Positions 27,501 to 37,300 of a stretch of DNA of 64,000 nt are shown in pieces. The notes beneath the pieces were generated by a model, which did not search any database, was not told where the DNA came from, and saw only the letters and a program-made list of their open reading frames with translations. The stretch comes from Lepidurus packardi. Taxonomy: Eukaryota; Arthropoda; Branchiopoda; Notostraca; Triopsidae. The position numbers and the translations under genes were made by a program. The stretch is from NCBI GenBank assembly GCA_023053545.1, contig JAKZAN010000004.1:11346001-11410000 (forward strand), given 5' to 3'. Each line of letters begins with the position of its first letter. The first letter of the stretch is position 1.

Positions 27501-30500
27501 TGCCATGATGGAGCACTTGCATCGGCGTCAACTGACGGACAATACCAACCAGCCGGTTCCGCCGCCTCAGCCGCCGAGGGAACACCACCACCACCAGCTC
27601 TCTTTACCCACCGCACCTGCAGCGTTGCCACCCCTTTCGCTCCCGCTGCCGCCCCCTTTACCCCCACCTTTACCCTCAGCGTCGTCGTCAGCCATGACCA
27701 ATTCACGACTCTCTTCGCCTCCGGGCCATTTACCTCCGCAGCGTATGTCACCCTCGCTGGCCGCCTTGGTTTCGGCCACTTTTCAGCGCGGGGGTAACGT
27801 GCTAGGCTTACCTCCGTCGCCCCATCATCTCACGCCTCCCACCCCTAACATGAGCCATGCCGTACGTCGAAGAGTCTCGGATAAGCCCCCCATGTCCATC
27901 AGCATGGGTAAGTGAAGCCTTTTTGGCAAGTTCTTTTACCTCGCTTGTCGAGCAGTGTGGAGTTTTTATCTCATTGAAGATGTTGAAATTGTTTTAATAA
28001 GAGATAAGGATCATTGTTGGGCAAGGTAAGAATACCTGTTCTACGTTAGGTTCCCCCTTTGATGAAATTCGGTTACGCAAACGAAGCTTTACGGAGCGCT
28101 CAGCTATGGATATCTCAGAAGGTAACGTATTTAGACAATAAGAAAGAAAAACGTTGAAAAGAGGGGAAAAGTTAATGCGATTGGCGGGGGGCGGTCGTAA
28201 TGATGGTGGGACACAAACCTCTCTTCGATTAGTCTCTCACACTGTTAAATTGTCTGTCCCAACTTGACTTGAGCGTCGTATTTTCTCGTTAGCTATCCGG
28301 CTGTCACTTGCAACCCAACTGATTTAATTTACTTAGTTTGTGACCTTTTCTTGGGCAAACAAACAGAAAAGAAAGTTGCCTGATTCTTACTGGATTTTTC
28401 TCCTTTTTTCTGTCTTTTTTCTCGGGGCTTCTCTGTCTATGTGGCCTATGCACACTTCCAGGACTCCCGTATCTGTTGGATAGGGCAGGACTGGATGTGC
28501 AACAAGGTAAAAAAATAAATAAAAATACTTTAACACATTTTTTTACCTGGAAAAACTTTGCTATTTTACGCATTTCGTGCGTGAGACTGTGATTCGGATT
28601 TTTAGTAATTCGCGTACTGCTTTCTTTGTACAGAACTCCATCGAAATCGGGAATTTTATCGCAATGCTGATGTCCGTCCGCCTTTCACATATGCATCTTT
28701 AATACGTCAAGTAAGTCTGTGTCCAAGAAACAAGAAAAAAAACAAGAAACGTTCATTAAAGCCATGGTGAACTGCAAATAGTTAGCATTTCTGGCAAGAG
28801 ATGGCACTTGTGTCATACCCATACATCGTGCAACACGTTCTCTAGATTTAGTTACAAACGTATGAAATGTATGACGGAATCAAAAAGGACACTAGTGTGT
28901 CACTGTCTAACAATGAAGTTTTCATTTTTCAGATAGTGGAGGGAAAAAAAGTGCAAGTTTTAGTTAACCTAACCTAACCTATCCTATTCAAACTTAACCT
29001 AACCTAATGCGTTTCCAATTCAACAACCAATTTTCAAATCGAGAGACATCTGTTTGCCATTCTTGTTCGGGAGAACGTTTTGCAACAATAATACACAGTT
29101 TTATCTCCGAGTTCCGAAACCGGAGAACCTGTTGATATGAGAATTATACAACTTGAAACAAATTTTAAAATTACAAAAATTACAAAATGAAAACAAATTT
29201 AACGATATAATTGAACAATTCTTTTTTAAAGTATCTTAATACAAATATCTTAAAACGCTGCGTCAAAACATTCATATATATGATTTATTTACTATTTTCA
29301 TAACTTGAATAAGTCTAAATAAAGCACATATCTAAATGCTTGACGCAGTGTTTTAAAATATCTGTATTAAGTATTTTCAAAAAGAATTTTTCAATTATAT
29401 CGTTCAATTTCTTTTAAATGTATGTTTCCAGTTTTGTTACAAGCTGTAACAAGCTGTATCCTCGTGATATAGGGGTTGGTCAGCAGTGCCATCTTGTGAC
29501 AAAATCGATCAACTACTTGCAGTTCACCTTCGCCTTAACCACCCAAACAAGCGTTTCGGTGTTCCTTTGCTTGTTTTAAATACCAGAAAAAAATCTATAG
29601 TTCCACAAATTTCTCATTGCAACACCCTGTTAACGCACTATAATCTAGGCTATCGTGGAAGCTCCAGATCGCCAATTGACGCTAAATGAAATCTACACGT
29701 GGTTCCAGAACACGTTTTGCTACTTTCGGCACAACGCTGCAACTTGGAAGGTAAGAAATTGTCTCCATCATTCCACTTTTGAGTTCGTTTGACTGTTCAT
29801 TAGTACAAAGAACCCCAGTAACGCCCCCGGAAGGAGGGTTCAAACTAATGTCTAGGCGCGAAATTCAAATGTTTAAGGTCGAATTTTGGGTGGTTTTATT
29901 TTGGATTTATTTTTTTTTCACGTAGTTTGATTCTGTTCTTAGTAGTGTTTTTATTTTTTGTTTAAAAATCACCCCAGAATGCCGTTCGCCACAACCTGAG
30001 TCTGCATAAATGCTTCATGCGCGTGGAAAACGTCAAAGGCGCCGTATGGACCGTGGATGAAGTTGAATTCCATAAAAGAAGGCCTCAACGAGCTGCACAG
30101 GGGTAAAGAAACAAAAAAAAAAACGCACAGGCACCTAGCAATCCGAGCTAACTCATCTTATACTGCCAAGTTTTCCGATTCACCACCCTATTATATCACT
30201 TTTTTTTCTAACATCTCTAAATTCAAAAAAAAAAAAAACAATCCGCACTTGATTTTTCACTTTTTCACGCACCAACTGTCTTGAGATTGTTTCTTCATAT
30301 TGAACTACTCCTTACATTAATTTCTTCTAATTGTTATTCTCATAAGGCTAATGAAATTCCGTGGCAGCTTGTACTTCCCATTTCTTCACATAATTCTGTA
30401 ACTCGCCAGCACTTTTTTTGCTAATCGTTCTATTTACTTGTGTGTGGTTTGGCGAATAACCCCCTTCGCATTCTTTTTCTTACTGAATTGAGAATTTTTT

Positions 30501-32865
30501 TGAATTCCCCCTTATTTTTTATACGTTATTTTTTTATACAATTCGGGAAAAAAAACTCCGCCGAGTTTGGTGAATGGCTTGGATTTTTGACCAGGAAATT
30601 CCTGCAAAGTAACCCCCCAAAAATGCGAGACAATTTGCCTACTTTTGGGGCGTTTTAAGTGTGAATGACTCGCCCAGATGTTTTTTTTTCTTGTTGGGTT
30701 TGTTTTTCTTCTTTCTCTCTCTTCTTCTCTGTTCTCTCTCTCTCTCTCGTCCTCCAGAATGCCATTCGCACCAACTTATCCTTGCACAAATGCTTTGTGC
30801 GCTACGAGGACGACTTCGGCTCCTACTGGATGGTTGACGACGCCGAATTCGTTCGCAGAAGACATTTGTCCCGGGGTCGACCCCGTAAATTTGATGCTTC
30901 ACCTTCTTGTTCCCAGTCCTTAAATTCGCTTCATCATTTAGCAGCCTATTCCCACCATACTAACCACCAGTCCACGGCTGCTGGACCTAGTCCTAACAAT
31001 CCTAACCATCATCAACATCCCCTGCATCCTGCGCCCAACTTCGATTTCCAGGCTGTGTCCGCTCTGTATACTCTCGGAGCAGCTTTTCCCCGTAATTCCA
31101 CCCCTACAGCGCCCAATTCGCACAGACCTGTGGCACAGTAAGCAGCAAAACATTTCTTTTAGCAGAAAGAGCAAAAAAAAAAAAAGATATTATGAGTATT
31201 TTTATTAATTTTTTTGTTTACTTTGGAGGCACCACAAACATAGAGGCAGAACTTTTGTTTAGAAAATTAGAGTCGAGTCCATGTGTTCGGTTCGAAACTT
31301 TTTGATTGTCCTCCCATTTCCCCCCCTTCATTTGAACCATCCGGAGATCACGAAGCAATAGAGCTTCTGCATTTTGGAAAGTGAGGTGTCCATAGCCCGC
31401 TTTTATTGACATTAAAAGGGAAAAAAGTGAAGTGAACTGGATTTAAGTTCCCATTGCAAGTGTTTTCTCGAGCTGGGGCCGCATAGTCTTGGCTGTCGAA
31501 TGATTCGTGCTTGGCTACGCATGGCTTAGTGGCACACTGATTCGAGCATGTAATTTTGCATGATTTCAAGGTGAAAACTGGTCTGACTTTGGTATCTCAA
31601 TACCTCGCCGCATCCAACACTTGGACTTATCTAGCCTTCTTGTGTACTTCCTAAAAAGAAAAGACATTTTTAATTTAACATGGGAAAGTCCCGAGGAAGT
31701 TAAAATATAATGTGTTTCTTGTGCGGTAGGGGGATGCAATCCAAGAGTCCTACGTTGACGCCAAGTCCGACGTTATATGGTGAAACGCTGAATGCTAGCT
31801 TACAAGTAAAAATGATTTACCAGATTTTTAATTATTTATTTATGTTTCTATGCTTATATTTTATGTAGTTTTTACTTTTTATTATTTATTTTGTTGTTAT
31901 TAGAAGACTAATTATTCATTTTAGGCGGCTTTGGCGGAGAGTAACTTGAATTATATACAACGTTCCGTGAATGACAGTCCGGTGAATTTACCTGAAGATA
32001 ATTCCAGCTTAGAAAAGTAAGAATACAAACATGTCCAAGAATTCTGTTCGAAAAATTTCAAAGCCAATGTTCTGAAGAGGTATTGTAATTATTATGTTTT
32101 TGTATCGATAGTTTACAAGACACGTGTAGTTATTATGTTTTATGTTTTTGTATCGATAGTTTACAAGACAATGTAATTATTATGTTTTTGTATCGATAGT
32201 TTACAAGATAGTGTAATTATTATGTTTTTGTATCGATAGTTTACAAGATACGTGTAATTATTATGTTTTTGTATCGATAATTTACAAGACACGTGTAATT
32301 ATTATGTTTTATGCTTTTGTATCGATAGTTTACAAGACAGTGTAATTATTATGTTTTTGTATCGATAGTTTACAAGATAGTGTAATTATTATGTTTTTGT
32401 ATCGATAGTTTACATGATACGTGTAATTATTATGTTTTTGTATCGATAATTTACAAGACACGTGTAATTATTACGTTTTTGTATCGATAGTTTACAAGAC
32501 AGTGTAATTTATGTTTTTGTATCGATAGTTTACAAGACGCGCCCATGCGTTTAGTATGCCGTCCTGGCGTAGGATCCCCGGTAAAACGTCCGAAGCTAGA
32601 AGAGCCGTTAGGGGACGGTATGGGCATGGTGTCCCAACCAGAACTGAAGAAAGAAGACGAGGCTGAGAAAGACGGCGACAGCACTTTGTTACGATCTCGA
32701 CTCGAGTTTTATCGACAGGAAAGTAATGAGGAGAAACTTAGCGCTCATTACTTGAACCGCACGTTAAAAGTGGAAGTGGATACCTTGAACCATTCGCCTC
32801 CGGCAACCACCAACGACTTTTACAATGCAACGCCCAATTTGAGTGCGGCCACAAAAGTGGATTAA
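4570..32865 (+). CDS. FoxP: Forkhead box P transcription factor
   Basis: FoxP proteins are nuclear DNA-binding factors that dimerise through a zinc finger/leucine zipper and bind DNA with a forkhead domain. Coding exons: 4570-4701, 24389-24892, 25543-25918, 27058-27232, 27387-27907, 28050-28121, 28462-28506, 28634-28710, 29649-29750, then either 29978-30102 or 30758-31137, then 31730-31805, 31925-32016, 32529-32865. All junction phases agree, giving about 877 or 962 residues. Visible parts: a Gln-rich stretch (about 172-250), a C2H2 finger (C379, C384, H397, H402), a leucine zipper at about 410-440 ([13 protein letters not shown]), the forkhead from about 622 ([12 protein letters not shown]), and a C-terminal LNASLQAALAES segment shared with vertebrate FOXP2. 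The first ATG follows CAG/GATGTGAAG; an upstream exon could add residues. The exon 3 acceptor has a weak pyrimidine tract and is the least certain boundary. Confidence 0.95.
5542..5573. repeat. T32 homopolymer followed by CAG
   Basis: Thirty-two consecutive T residues run directly into CAG/GAAAG, which resembles an extreme polypyrimidine tract with an acceptor. No coding exon follows it, so I treat it as simple sequence. Confidence 0.9.
5680..7025. repeat. Satellite of about 88 bp with a higher-order trimer
   Basis: About 15 copies of a unit containing TATCGTGTGACACTC, a run of A residues, AAATTACCAAATTAAGCATT and GGTTTCAATGGCAGT. Landmarks recur every 85-93 bp. From about 6114 onward three variants repeat together as a block of about 264 bp, seen twice and starting a third time. 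This indicates recent amplification of a trimer. Confidence 0.92.
7965..8635. repeat. Nested tandem repeat (short unit inside about 116-159 bp units)
   Basis: An inner unit of 13-15 bp (AAGAATCAGAGTT and variants with CAGACG) is repeated inside a longer unit marked by GAGCTTTAAGTTGT and AGCATTAGCTAATGTT. The longer marker appears five times, spaced about 116, 158, 159 and 151 bp, so the inner array changes copy number between outer units. Confidence 0.9.
10110..12440. repeat. Complex satellite, about 2.3 kb
   Basis: Two related modules alternate. One carries CCCTCTTCCCATCCTACGAA and TTCTAGAACTATAAGGTTTT; the other carries CAGTTTACCCTTTTCGC and CTTCAATTTGGGTTAATGAA. The CTTCCCATCC landmark recurs about twelve times with spacings clustering near 121-133, 204-210 and 270 bp. 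Module shuffling with internal deletion explains the mixed spacing. Confidence 0.9.
13124..13175. repeat. Perfect 22-bp-arm hairpin
   Basis: The left arm 13124-13145 (CCTTTCCACC then GCACCGCACCG) is the exact reverse complement of 13154-13175, with an 8-nt spacer. GCACC repetition lets the arms pair in more than one register. It lies in FoxP intron 1 with no linked ORF. Confidence 0.9.
13600..14920. repeat. AT-rich satellite of about 85 bp
   Basis: Units contain TTTTAGTAGTTTTAATTGTA, TTTTTAATTGTGGTCTC and TTTCTTTATTATTATTTTAG, repeated about ten times with insertions of TTTAGTAGAA-type sequence. The translated ORFs in it are low-complexity products of the repeat. Confidence 0.9.
16440..17470. 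repeat. Tandem repeat of about 208 bp, five copies
   Basis: Each unit contains TACATTTTGCTACGTGCGTG, GGGAATAGGCCGATTTAGCT, ATGTTGGAAC(C/T)TCGAATTT and long T runs. Copy ends lie near 16590, 16795, 17005, 17215 and 17435. Differences between copies sit mainly in the T runs, which suggests recent expansion or homogenisation. The similar predicted peptides in this block are repeat artefacts. Confidence 0.93.
18095..18310. repeat. Direct duplication of about 155 bp
   Basis: A segment with GGTTTCGCAGTGAGGTGACA and AAGGATATCTTCCAATGTGA is repeated near 18265-18310 with minor changes (GGTTTCACAGTAGGGTAACA). Confidence 0.7.
18580..19610. repeat. Tandem repeat of about 204-214 bp, five copies
   Basis: Units contain CATTCCAAACCTCCC, GAGTACCCGTACGGGTAAGA, CAATACACTACAGGCCAAAC, TTCACGACACGGTATATTCC and CATCTCTTACCCACAAAGCG. 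Within each unit ATCTCTTACCC and GGGTAAGAGAT are inverted relative to each other, about 70-80 bp apart, so every copy can form a stem. The array ends directly at the TIR element starting at 19607. Confidence 0.92.
19607..19751. mobile_element. 145-bp MITE-like element with 18-bp terminal inverted repeats
   Basis: The ends 19607-19624 (GCATGCCATCTAGAGCTA) and 19734-19751 are inverted repeats matching at 17 of 18 positions. The interior has clustered CCTAA and AACCTAA words but no ORF. I see no clear target-site duplication. It abuts the last unit of the preceding array. It looks like a short non-autonomous DNA element, superfamily not assignable. Confidence 0.6.
20958..20985. repeat. T28 homopolymer
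   Basis: Twenty-eight consecutive T residues in FoxP intron 1. Confidence 0.9.
21547..21596. repeat. G50 homopolymer
   Basis: Fifty consecutive G residues, flanked by GGGAATAGGAAAC and TATGGGGAAGAG. Such a tract can form intramolecular G-quadruplexes. Its true length is uncertain because most sequencing methods misread long G runs. Confidence 0.85.
22040..23395. repeat. Tandem repeat of about 225 bp, five copies
   Basis: Units contain TTATGATTCATTGTTAGGAG, GGCGGAAACTGTACTTGGTA, TAGTTTCCCTAGCCAC, TTTTAGTGCATTACTTGTCA and GTGGTCAGGGCAACGACTAG. The GTTAGGAGGG marker lies near 22530, 22755, 22980 and 23203, with a diverged first copy near 22065. The first interval contains an inserted or diverged segment with TGACGTCA (22179-22186) that resembles the element at 62.6-63.1 kb. 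Confidence 0.9.
24296..24303. promoter_or_regulatory. CRE-type site TGACGTCA upstream of FoxP exon 2
   Basis: An exact CREB/ATF consensus octamer lies 86 bp before exon 2. Occupancy is unknown. Confidence 0.4.
24930..25330. repeat. AT-rich intronic duplication in FoxP intron 2
   Basis: A segment with ATTATGGTAAGTATTTGTA, AATTATTGCAAA and TCTTTATATAAATATATTTT appears twice, followed by three copies of an AATTAGATTGTA-type unit. It fills most of the intron between exons 2 and 3. Confidence 0.75.
26030..27045. repeat. Tandem repeat of about 100-125 bp ending at the FoxP exon 4 acceptor
   Basis: About nine units contain ATTTATAATTGTAATGTTAA, CGCATGGAAATGTGATCTAT and TTGTTATTTTCCATTTC with variable runs of GAAAATTCTT. 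The last, partial unit (TAATATTAATGGCATGGATA) runs to within about 15 bp of the acceptor at 27055-27057. Confidence 0.92.
28966..29008. repeat. Interstitial CCTAA (TTAGG-type) run
   Basis: Three perfect AACCT units at 28966-28980 are followed by a diverged spacer and AACCTAACCTAA at about 28996-29007. TTAGG is the ancestral arthropod telomere repeat, so this is a short telomere-like tract inside a FoxP intron. Confidence 0.7.
29195..29410. mobile_element. Foldback/MITE-like element with about 77-bp arms
   Basis: The left arm 29195-29272 (begins AAATTTAACGATATAATTGA, ends GCGTCAAAACATT) is an imperfect reverse complement of 29334-29410 (begins AATGCTTGACGCAG). A spacer of about 60 bp separates them. 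There is no ORF. It lies in the FoxP intron before exon 9 and its transcript would form a long hairpin. Confidence 0.8.
29978..30102 (+). CDS. FoxP: FoxP alternative forkhead exon A (canonical helix 3)
   Basis: This exon completes the forkhead domain with [13 protein letters not shown], then [16 protein letters not shown], nearly as in vertebrate FOXP. It starts in phase 0 after a CCCCAG acceptor and ends in phase 2 at a GG/GTAAAG donor, the same phases as exon B, so either exon can join 29649-29750 to 31730-31805. If the donor is not used, translation stops at once (GGG TAA), giving a protein that ends just after the forkhead. I infer mutually exclusive use because inclusion of both would shift the frame and duplicate helix 3. 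Confidence 0.92.
30758..31137 (+). CDS. FoxP: FoxP alternative forkhead exon B (divergent helix 3, long His/Pro/Ser tail)
   Basis: This second version of the forkhead C-terminal half reads [13 protein letters not shown], then [17 protein letters not shown], a basic RGRPRK patch and a tail rich in Ser, His, Asn and Pro. The His of RHN in recognition helix 3, equivalent to FOXP2 H554, is Thr here. The W and F core positions are kept, so the fold should persist with altered DNA contacts. The acceptor follows a long CT-rich tract (about 30705-30757) and the donor is CA/GTAAGC. From memory, insect FoxP also has a paired exon of this type, which I treat as homologous. Confidence 0.92.
32080..32528 (+). 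repeat. Minisatellite built from the FoxP last-exon splice acceptor
   Basis: Units of 38-48 bp contain TATTATGTTTTTGTATCGA followed by TAG and TTTACAAGA. The true exon begins at 32529 with the same TTTACAAGAC after the same TATCGATAG, so the unit spans the intron-exon boundary. There are ten upstream copies; eight end in TAG and two in TAA. Copies 2-5 and 6-9 look like a duplicated four-unit block. Confidence 0.93.
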
Positions 32866-33442
32866 GATTCTTCTCTTGCAAGTAAGAAAAAAGGAAAAAA
32901 ACCGGAGAGACAACACGAAAAAAGGAGAGGAAAAGACAAGGGGGGTACATTGAAACGGCGCTCCCAAGTCAAGCATTCCTTTACGTATGCACATGTAAAA
33001 CCAGCCAGCCATAGCAAAATTGAATGTCGAAGCAAAGTGTCCGTGCGAAAGAGTTTGTTGTGATATGGCGCCCAACTGTAAAAAAACCAACAAAAACCAC
33101 GTGTTGATCGTGCATCTTTTTTGTCGTTGTCTTTTGTTGGTTTCGTATCAGCTTAATGGTAACCGTCTATGGTTGCAAAAGGATGGTTTTTTGCTCGACT
33201 CTTGCTTTTATCCATATCTGATCTGACGCTAATTAGTTTTCATCGCAACAAATACCTCAAGTCGAGCTAGTCTTTTTTTGGCCTAGATTTTTTGCCCCTT
33301 ACAAATTTCCATTCGAAAAGGAAGTTAAAGCTATATCCTCCCTCTTCACATGGCTTTTTACTATTTCCAAATTACTATAAATTTTACTCTAAATTTGTAA
33401 GCTTTCGTGCGACAAGTGATTGTTCTGTTTTGATCGAGTATT

Positions 33443-33461
33443 CCCCCCCCCCCCCCCCCCC
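33443..33461. repeat. C19 homopolymer
   Basis: Nineteen consecutive C residues (G-rich on the minus strand) in the FoxP 3' region. Confidence 0.9.
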
Positions 33462-34041
33462 GAGCCGGTTGATTAAGAGACGGAGTTTTGATCTCGTGAT
33501 ATGCAACACGTGATAGAAAAATTGGCATGGTTTTTAGAACTCGGGCCTTTGCCAAGGAAATAATGGCATTGGAAAAAGAGTTTCTCACGACCGGGTTTTT
33601 GAGTTTAATGTTCAGTTCCTATTATCTTTGGCGTCAAGTTTTGTGCCAATATTTCGCCAGCAATAACTATGTGTCAATTTTTTTTGGAATAGAATCTTTT
33701 CTAGGTTTGATCTAGTTGGGCTCAGCGCGCATGTTCTGTTATTTTTTAGTGCAACAAGTCGTTTTATTTCTATTATTGTCTCGGTTTTCACAAGCGAAAA
33801 CTTGGTGCATCTTCGTTGTAAATGAAACACTGCCCCAAGTGTTGAAGGGCAAGATTCTTAATGCGATAACTAGGGTTGCATCGTGGCATTTGTAAAAGAT
33901 CGGAACAGTTTCAACGAATGTATCTTGTTTCAATAGACAATTGTAAGACTGCGTTGTCATGTTCCTTTTTCTTTAAACCATATAACCAGTATAGAAGAGT
34001 TTTCATTCTAGTTGAAACTTTCCATGAACAGTCAAGTTTAG

Positions 34042-34047
34042 AATAAA
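34042..34047 (+). terminator. Candidate FoxP polyadenylation signal AATAAA
   Basis: AATAAA in the context GAATAAAGCCCCG. A second copy in the same GAATAAAGCCCCG context lies at 34122-34127. Both are downstream of the FoxP stop and upstream of EEA1. Confidence 0.5.
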
Positions 34048-34315
34048 GCCCCGATTTGAAAGCGGCAGTCGACAATGCACCCGATAGATGGCGCGGACCG
34101 ACTATAAACGACAAGAAGAAGAATAAAGCCCCGCGCAGTTATTCTTCATTCCCGAGTCGTGAACGCCATCTTGTGACACAAACAAAACGAACGTTTCAGT
34201 GCACCATAACAAAACCTTGTTTTTGCCGATTACGCCCATCTTGCTACAATGGATAATTATTATTACTAGTGAAGACTTAATGATTATCTACAACTTGTAA
34301 GAATCTTTGGTGAAC

Positions 34316-37300
34316 ATGTTCAATATCAGGAATCTGGTCAACCGCATCTCCCTGCCGGTATGCTACTACTTGAAAAGCTTAGCTTGCCAATGTCATTTTT
34401 ATTTTGACAATGAAATGTGTGTTTCTTAGGGTGGCACTGGCAGAGATAGTACTAGTAGTGATGAAGCTTCGCCGGCTCGAAATCCAGGATCTGATCTTGG
34501 TATGACAGAGGCTGAAGGGTTTCTGTGTCCTACTTGTATGATTGCATATTCTACTCAAGAAGAACTGCAGTCGCACTATGAAGTAACGCATCTTGAGCCT
34601 GGTAAAGTTAAAAACAAATTGCACGCCAAGACCTTTAACATCTTGAAAGTTGTGAGTGATGACGGTGTCGTTTATTTATTTGTTTTTAATCTAGCTACAA
34701 ATTATCTTTGCCCGGTGTGCAAGATACGTTGCAGGAATTCGAGTGAGCTAGAAAACCATTTCGCTTCCAAACATTCCCCCAGCAAGTCCAGCGACGTGGA
34801 AGAATTACGACAGGAGTTAAATGAGCTAAATACCACATTAAGAGTAAAAAAATATAAAAATTCCTTCCAAGTCTCAAGACTTTATAGTCTTTTGCTCTAG
34901 GAGGAGCGCTGGTACACAGAAGAGTTGAAGAAAGAAGTGGACCGACTGCAAAACACCCTCAACAGCCAAGATAATGGGGAAGGAGGTGATGTCCTTAAAC
35001 TTCACATAAAGGGATTGGAGGAAACTAAGCAGCTATGTAAGCATGCCGTACTAGAAAAGAAATTTAGTCCACTTTCTAACTATTTCTCGCTTAACTTAAC
35101 CCCTAAAGTGTCGTCAGAAGTCATTCTTTTGAGAAAACAATTAGCAGAAGCTTTGGAAGTCACCACCAGCTTGAAGCAAACCAACAGCCAGCTTCTGCAG
35201 TCCAAGTAGAGAGTTTTAGTCTTCGTTTGTGTTTCAAAAGCGACTTTTGACGATAAATTTGTAGGGGAAGTGAAGAGAACCTGGCTGAGCTGGTAAATAC
35301 TTTAGAAAACCAGAAAGAGAGCTTGGAAAGAGAGCTTAAATCCAGTCTACAGACAACTCAAAAGTAACTTGTAGTGTTTTCTTTCACATTTTTTGTTATT
35401 GTCTCATTGTTTTAGTGACGACAAGACGGATCAACTGGAAAACAATCTAAAACAAGCACAGGAAGAAATCAACCGCAGTAAAACCATGCTCGCAGAATGG
35501 GAGGCCAAACATAGTGCGTGGGAGGCCGAAAAGGACCATTTAATCCACGCCCAAATCAAGTTGGAAGAAGATTTACGTACAGTTGAGCAGAGCAAAGAGA
35601 AAGCTATGGCAGAACATGAAGGAAACTCCATTTCACGAGAACAAGATTTGCAAAAGCGTCAAATGGAGATTGAAACGCTGCGTAAAGATAGAGAAGAGGT
35701 AAAAAAGGCAAAGGTCGTGCCACACTTTAAGACCCCATACTATTTTATGTTAGGCGGACGCAATTGTCGTGCAATTGCGGGCCGAAGTCACAAGTTTGCA
35801 GGAATTACTCAACCAATCTATGCATCAAGCCAAAGGGGAGCTGTCGGATCGTGAGACGGAGCTGTTCAATTGCAAATCCCAAGTGCGGGCGTTAGAACGT
35901 GAGGTTGGTTCTTAAATCTCTTTGTCTTTCTTAAACCTTTATTGGGGGTTGCTTTGACGTGCTCAATTCTCTTACGTTAATTGGATCAAGATGGCAGAAT
36001 ACAAATCTCGGGTCGAAGAACTCAGTCATTCCCATAGATCCAGAGACATTGAATTCCAAGCTCTCCAGGTTCAGCTCACTGACCTCCAGAAAGTGAACGA
36101 GTCCCAAGTAACCAGCCTTCAACAGTGCCAAAAGGAAGCCGAGGCCCAGATTAGCGTGATCGAAGACTTGAAGCAAGAGTTGGATGTCAAGTAATCAAAA
36201 ACATGCTTTGTCACCACTTCAAACTCTTGTCCTTTTTTTTTTCTTTTTTTTTTGCAGAGCAAAAGAGCTCAAGGACGGGGAAAGCACAGTCATCCGACTA
36301 AACGACACGATCACTCGACTGGAGAAGGAACGTTCAGAGCTATTACTCACAATTGAAGCTGGCGAAGGCGTCAATACGGCTATACAGCAACTCCGAATGG
36401 AAAATGTATGCCTCACTTTGAGGAAGCCATAGCATTGACAGATTGATGTTTTGTAGGCTTCTTGGCAGGAAGAACTGACTACTACAAGACACTCACATGC
36501 TGCTGAGACGACCGAGTGGCAAGACAAGGTCCATGCCTTGCAGAAGGGCAAAAAAGAGCTGCAATCTATGAAGGACAAGGCTGAAGAGTCCAAAAGCCAG
36601 CTCGAAAAGTCCTTCGGCGAGTTAAAAGCTGAAGTTGAAGCCGGAAAACAGAAATTGCAAGCCGCTCAAGACTCTCTAACTGAAAAGGTACATGTCTAAT
36701 ATATCTGCCAAGCTGTCCTAAATGTCTCTGTTTGGCTAATGTTCAGAAAATTTTGGAAAAATTTGTTTTTTTAGGATGTAAATCTTGCCAAAGTGACTAG
36801 AGAATGCGAAATCGCGCAAAGAAACTGGGAAGAGGAAAAAGAGCGGTTTGTGGCGTCTGAGGCTAAATTAGCGCAAGTAAAGGCGGCAGGGGAAGACAAG
36901 TTTGCGGAAATCAAACGAGCGCATTCTCAACTGCAAAGTGAACTGCAGCTTTCGGACAAGAACGTGGCTGATGGTCAAGCTCAGCTAAGCGACCTGGAGA
37001 AGACGCATGCCACGCGAGTCCAACAGTTGACAGAGAAGCTGGCTCAATTGCAAGACGATAAGGTCAAAGGGGAAGACCTGTCCAAGATCCAAATGAGAGA
37101 GAAAGCAGCCGATTTAGAGCGTGTTGAAGCGGAATTGAGACAAACAAAGATCCAAAGAGACGCTCTGGAACAGCAAATGAATTCGACGCAGGCCGAATTG
37201 AAGAAAGTGTCGGAATTGCTGGCTGCGAACAAAGATGTTCTCCTCGAGAAAGAAGAATCTCTCAAGACTTGGGAGCAGAAATTTTCCGAGTCGCAAGCTA

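Larger units (their letters stand above)
32866..34315. other. FoxP 3' UTR and FoxP-EEA1 spacer
   Basis: No ORF here shows conserved features. It contains a C19 run (33443-33461) and two AATAAA signals near the EEA1 end. FoxP transcription probably ends here, less than 300 bp before the EEA1 start codon. The EEA1 promoter must lie within this stretch. Confidence 0.6.

Noticed and set aside
27263-27751. 162-codon minus-strand ORF
   Set aside because: It runs antisense through FoxP exon 5, whose sense frame encodes the leucine zipper.
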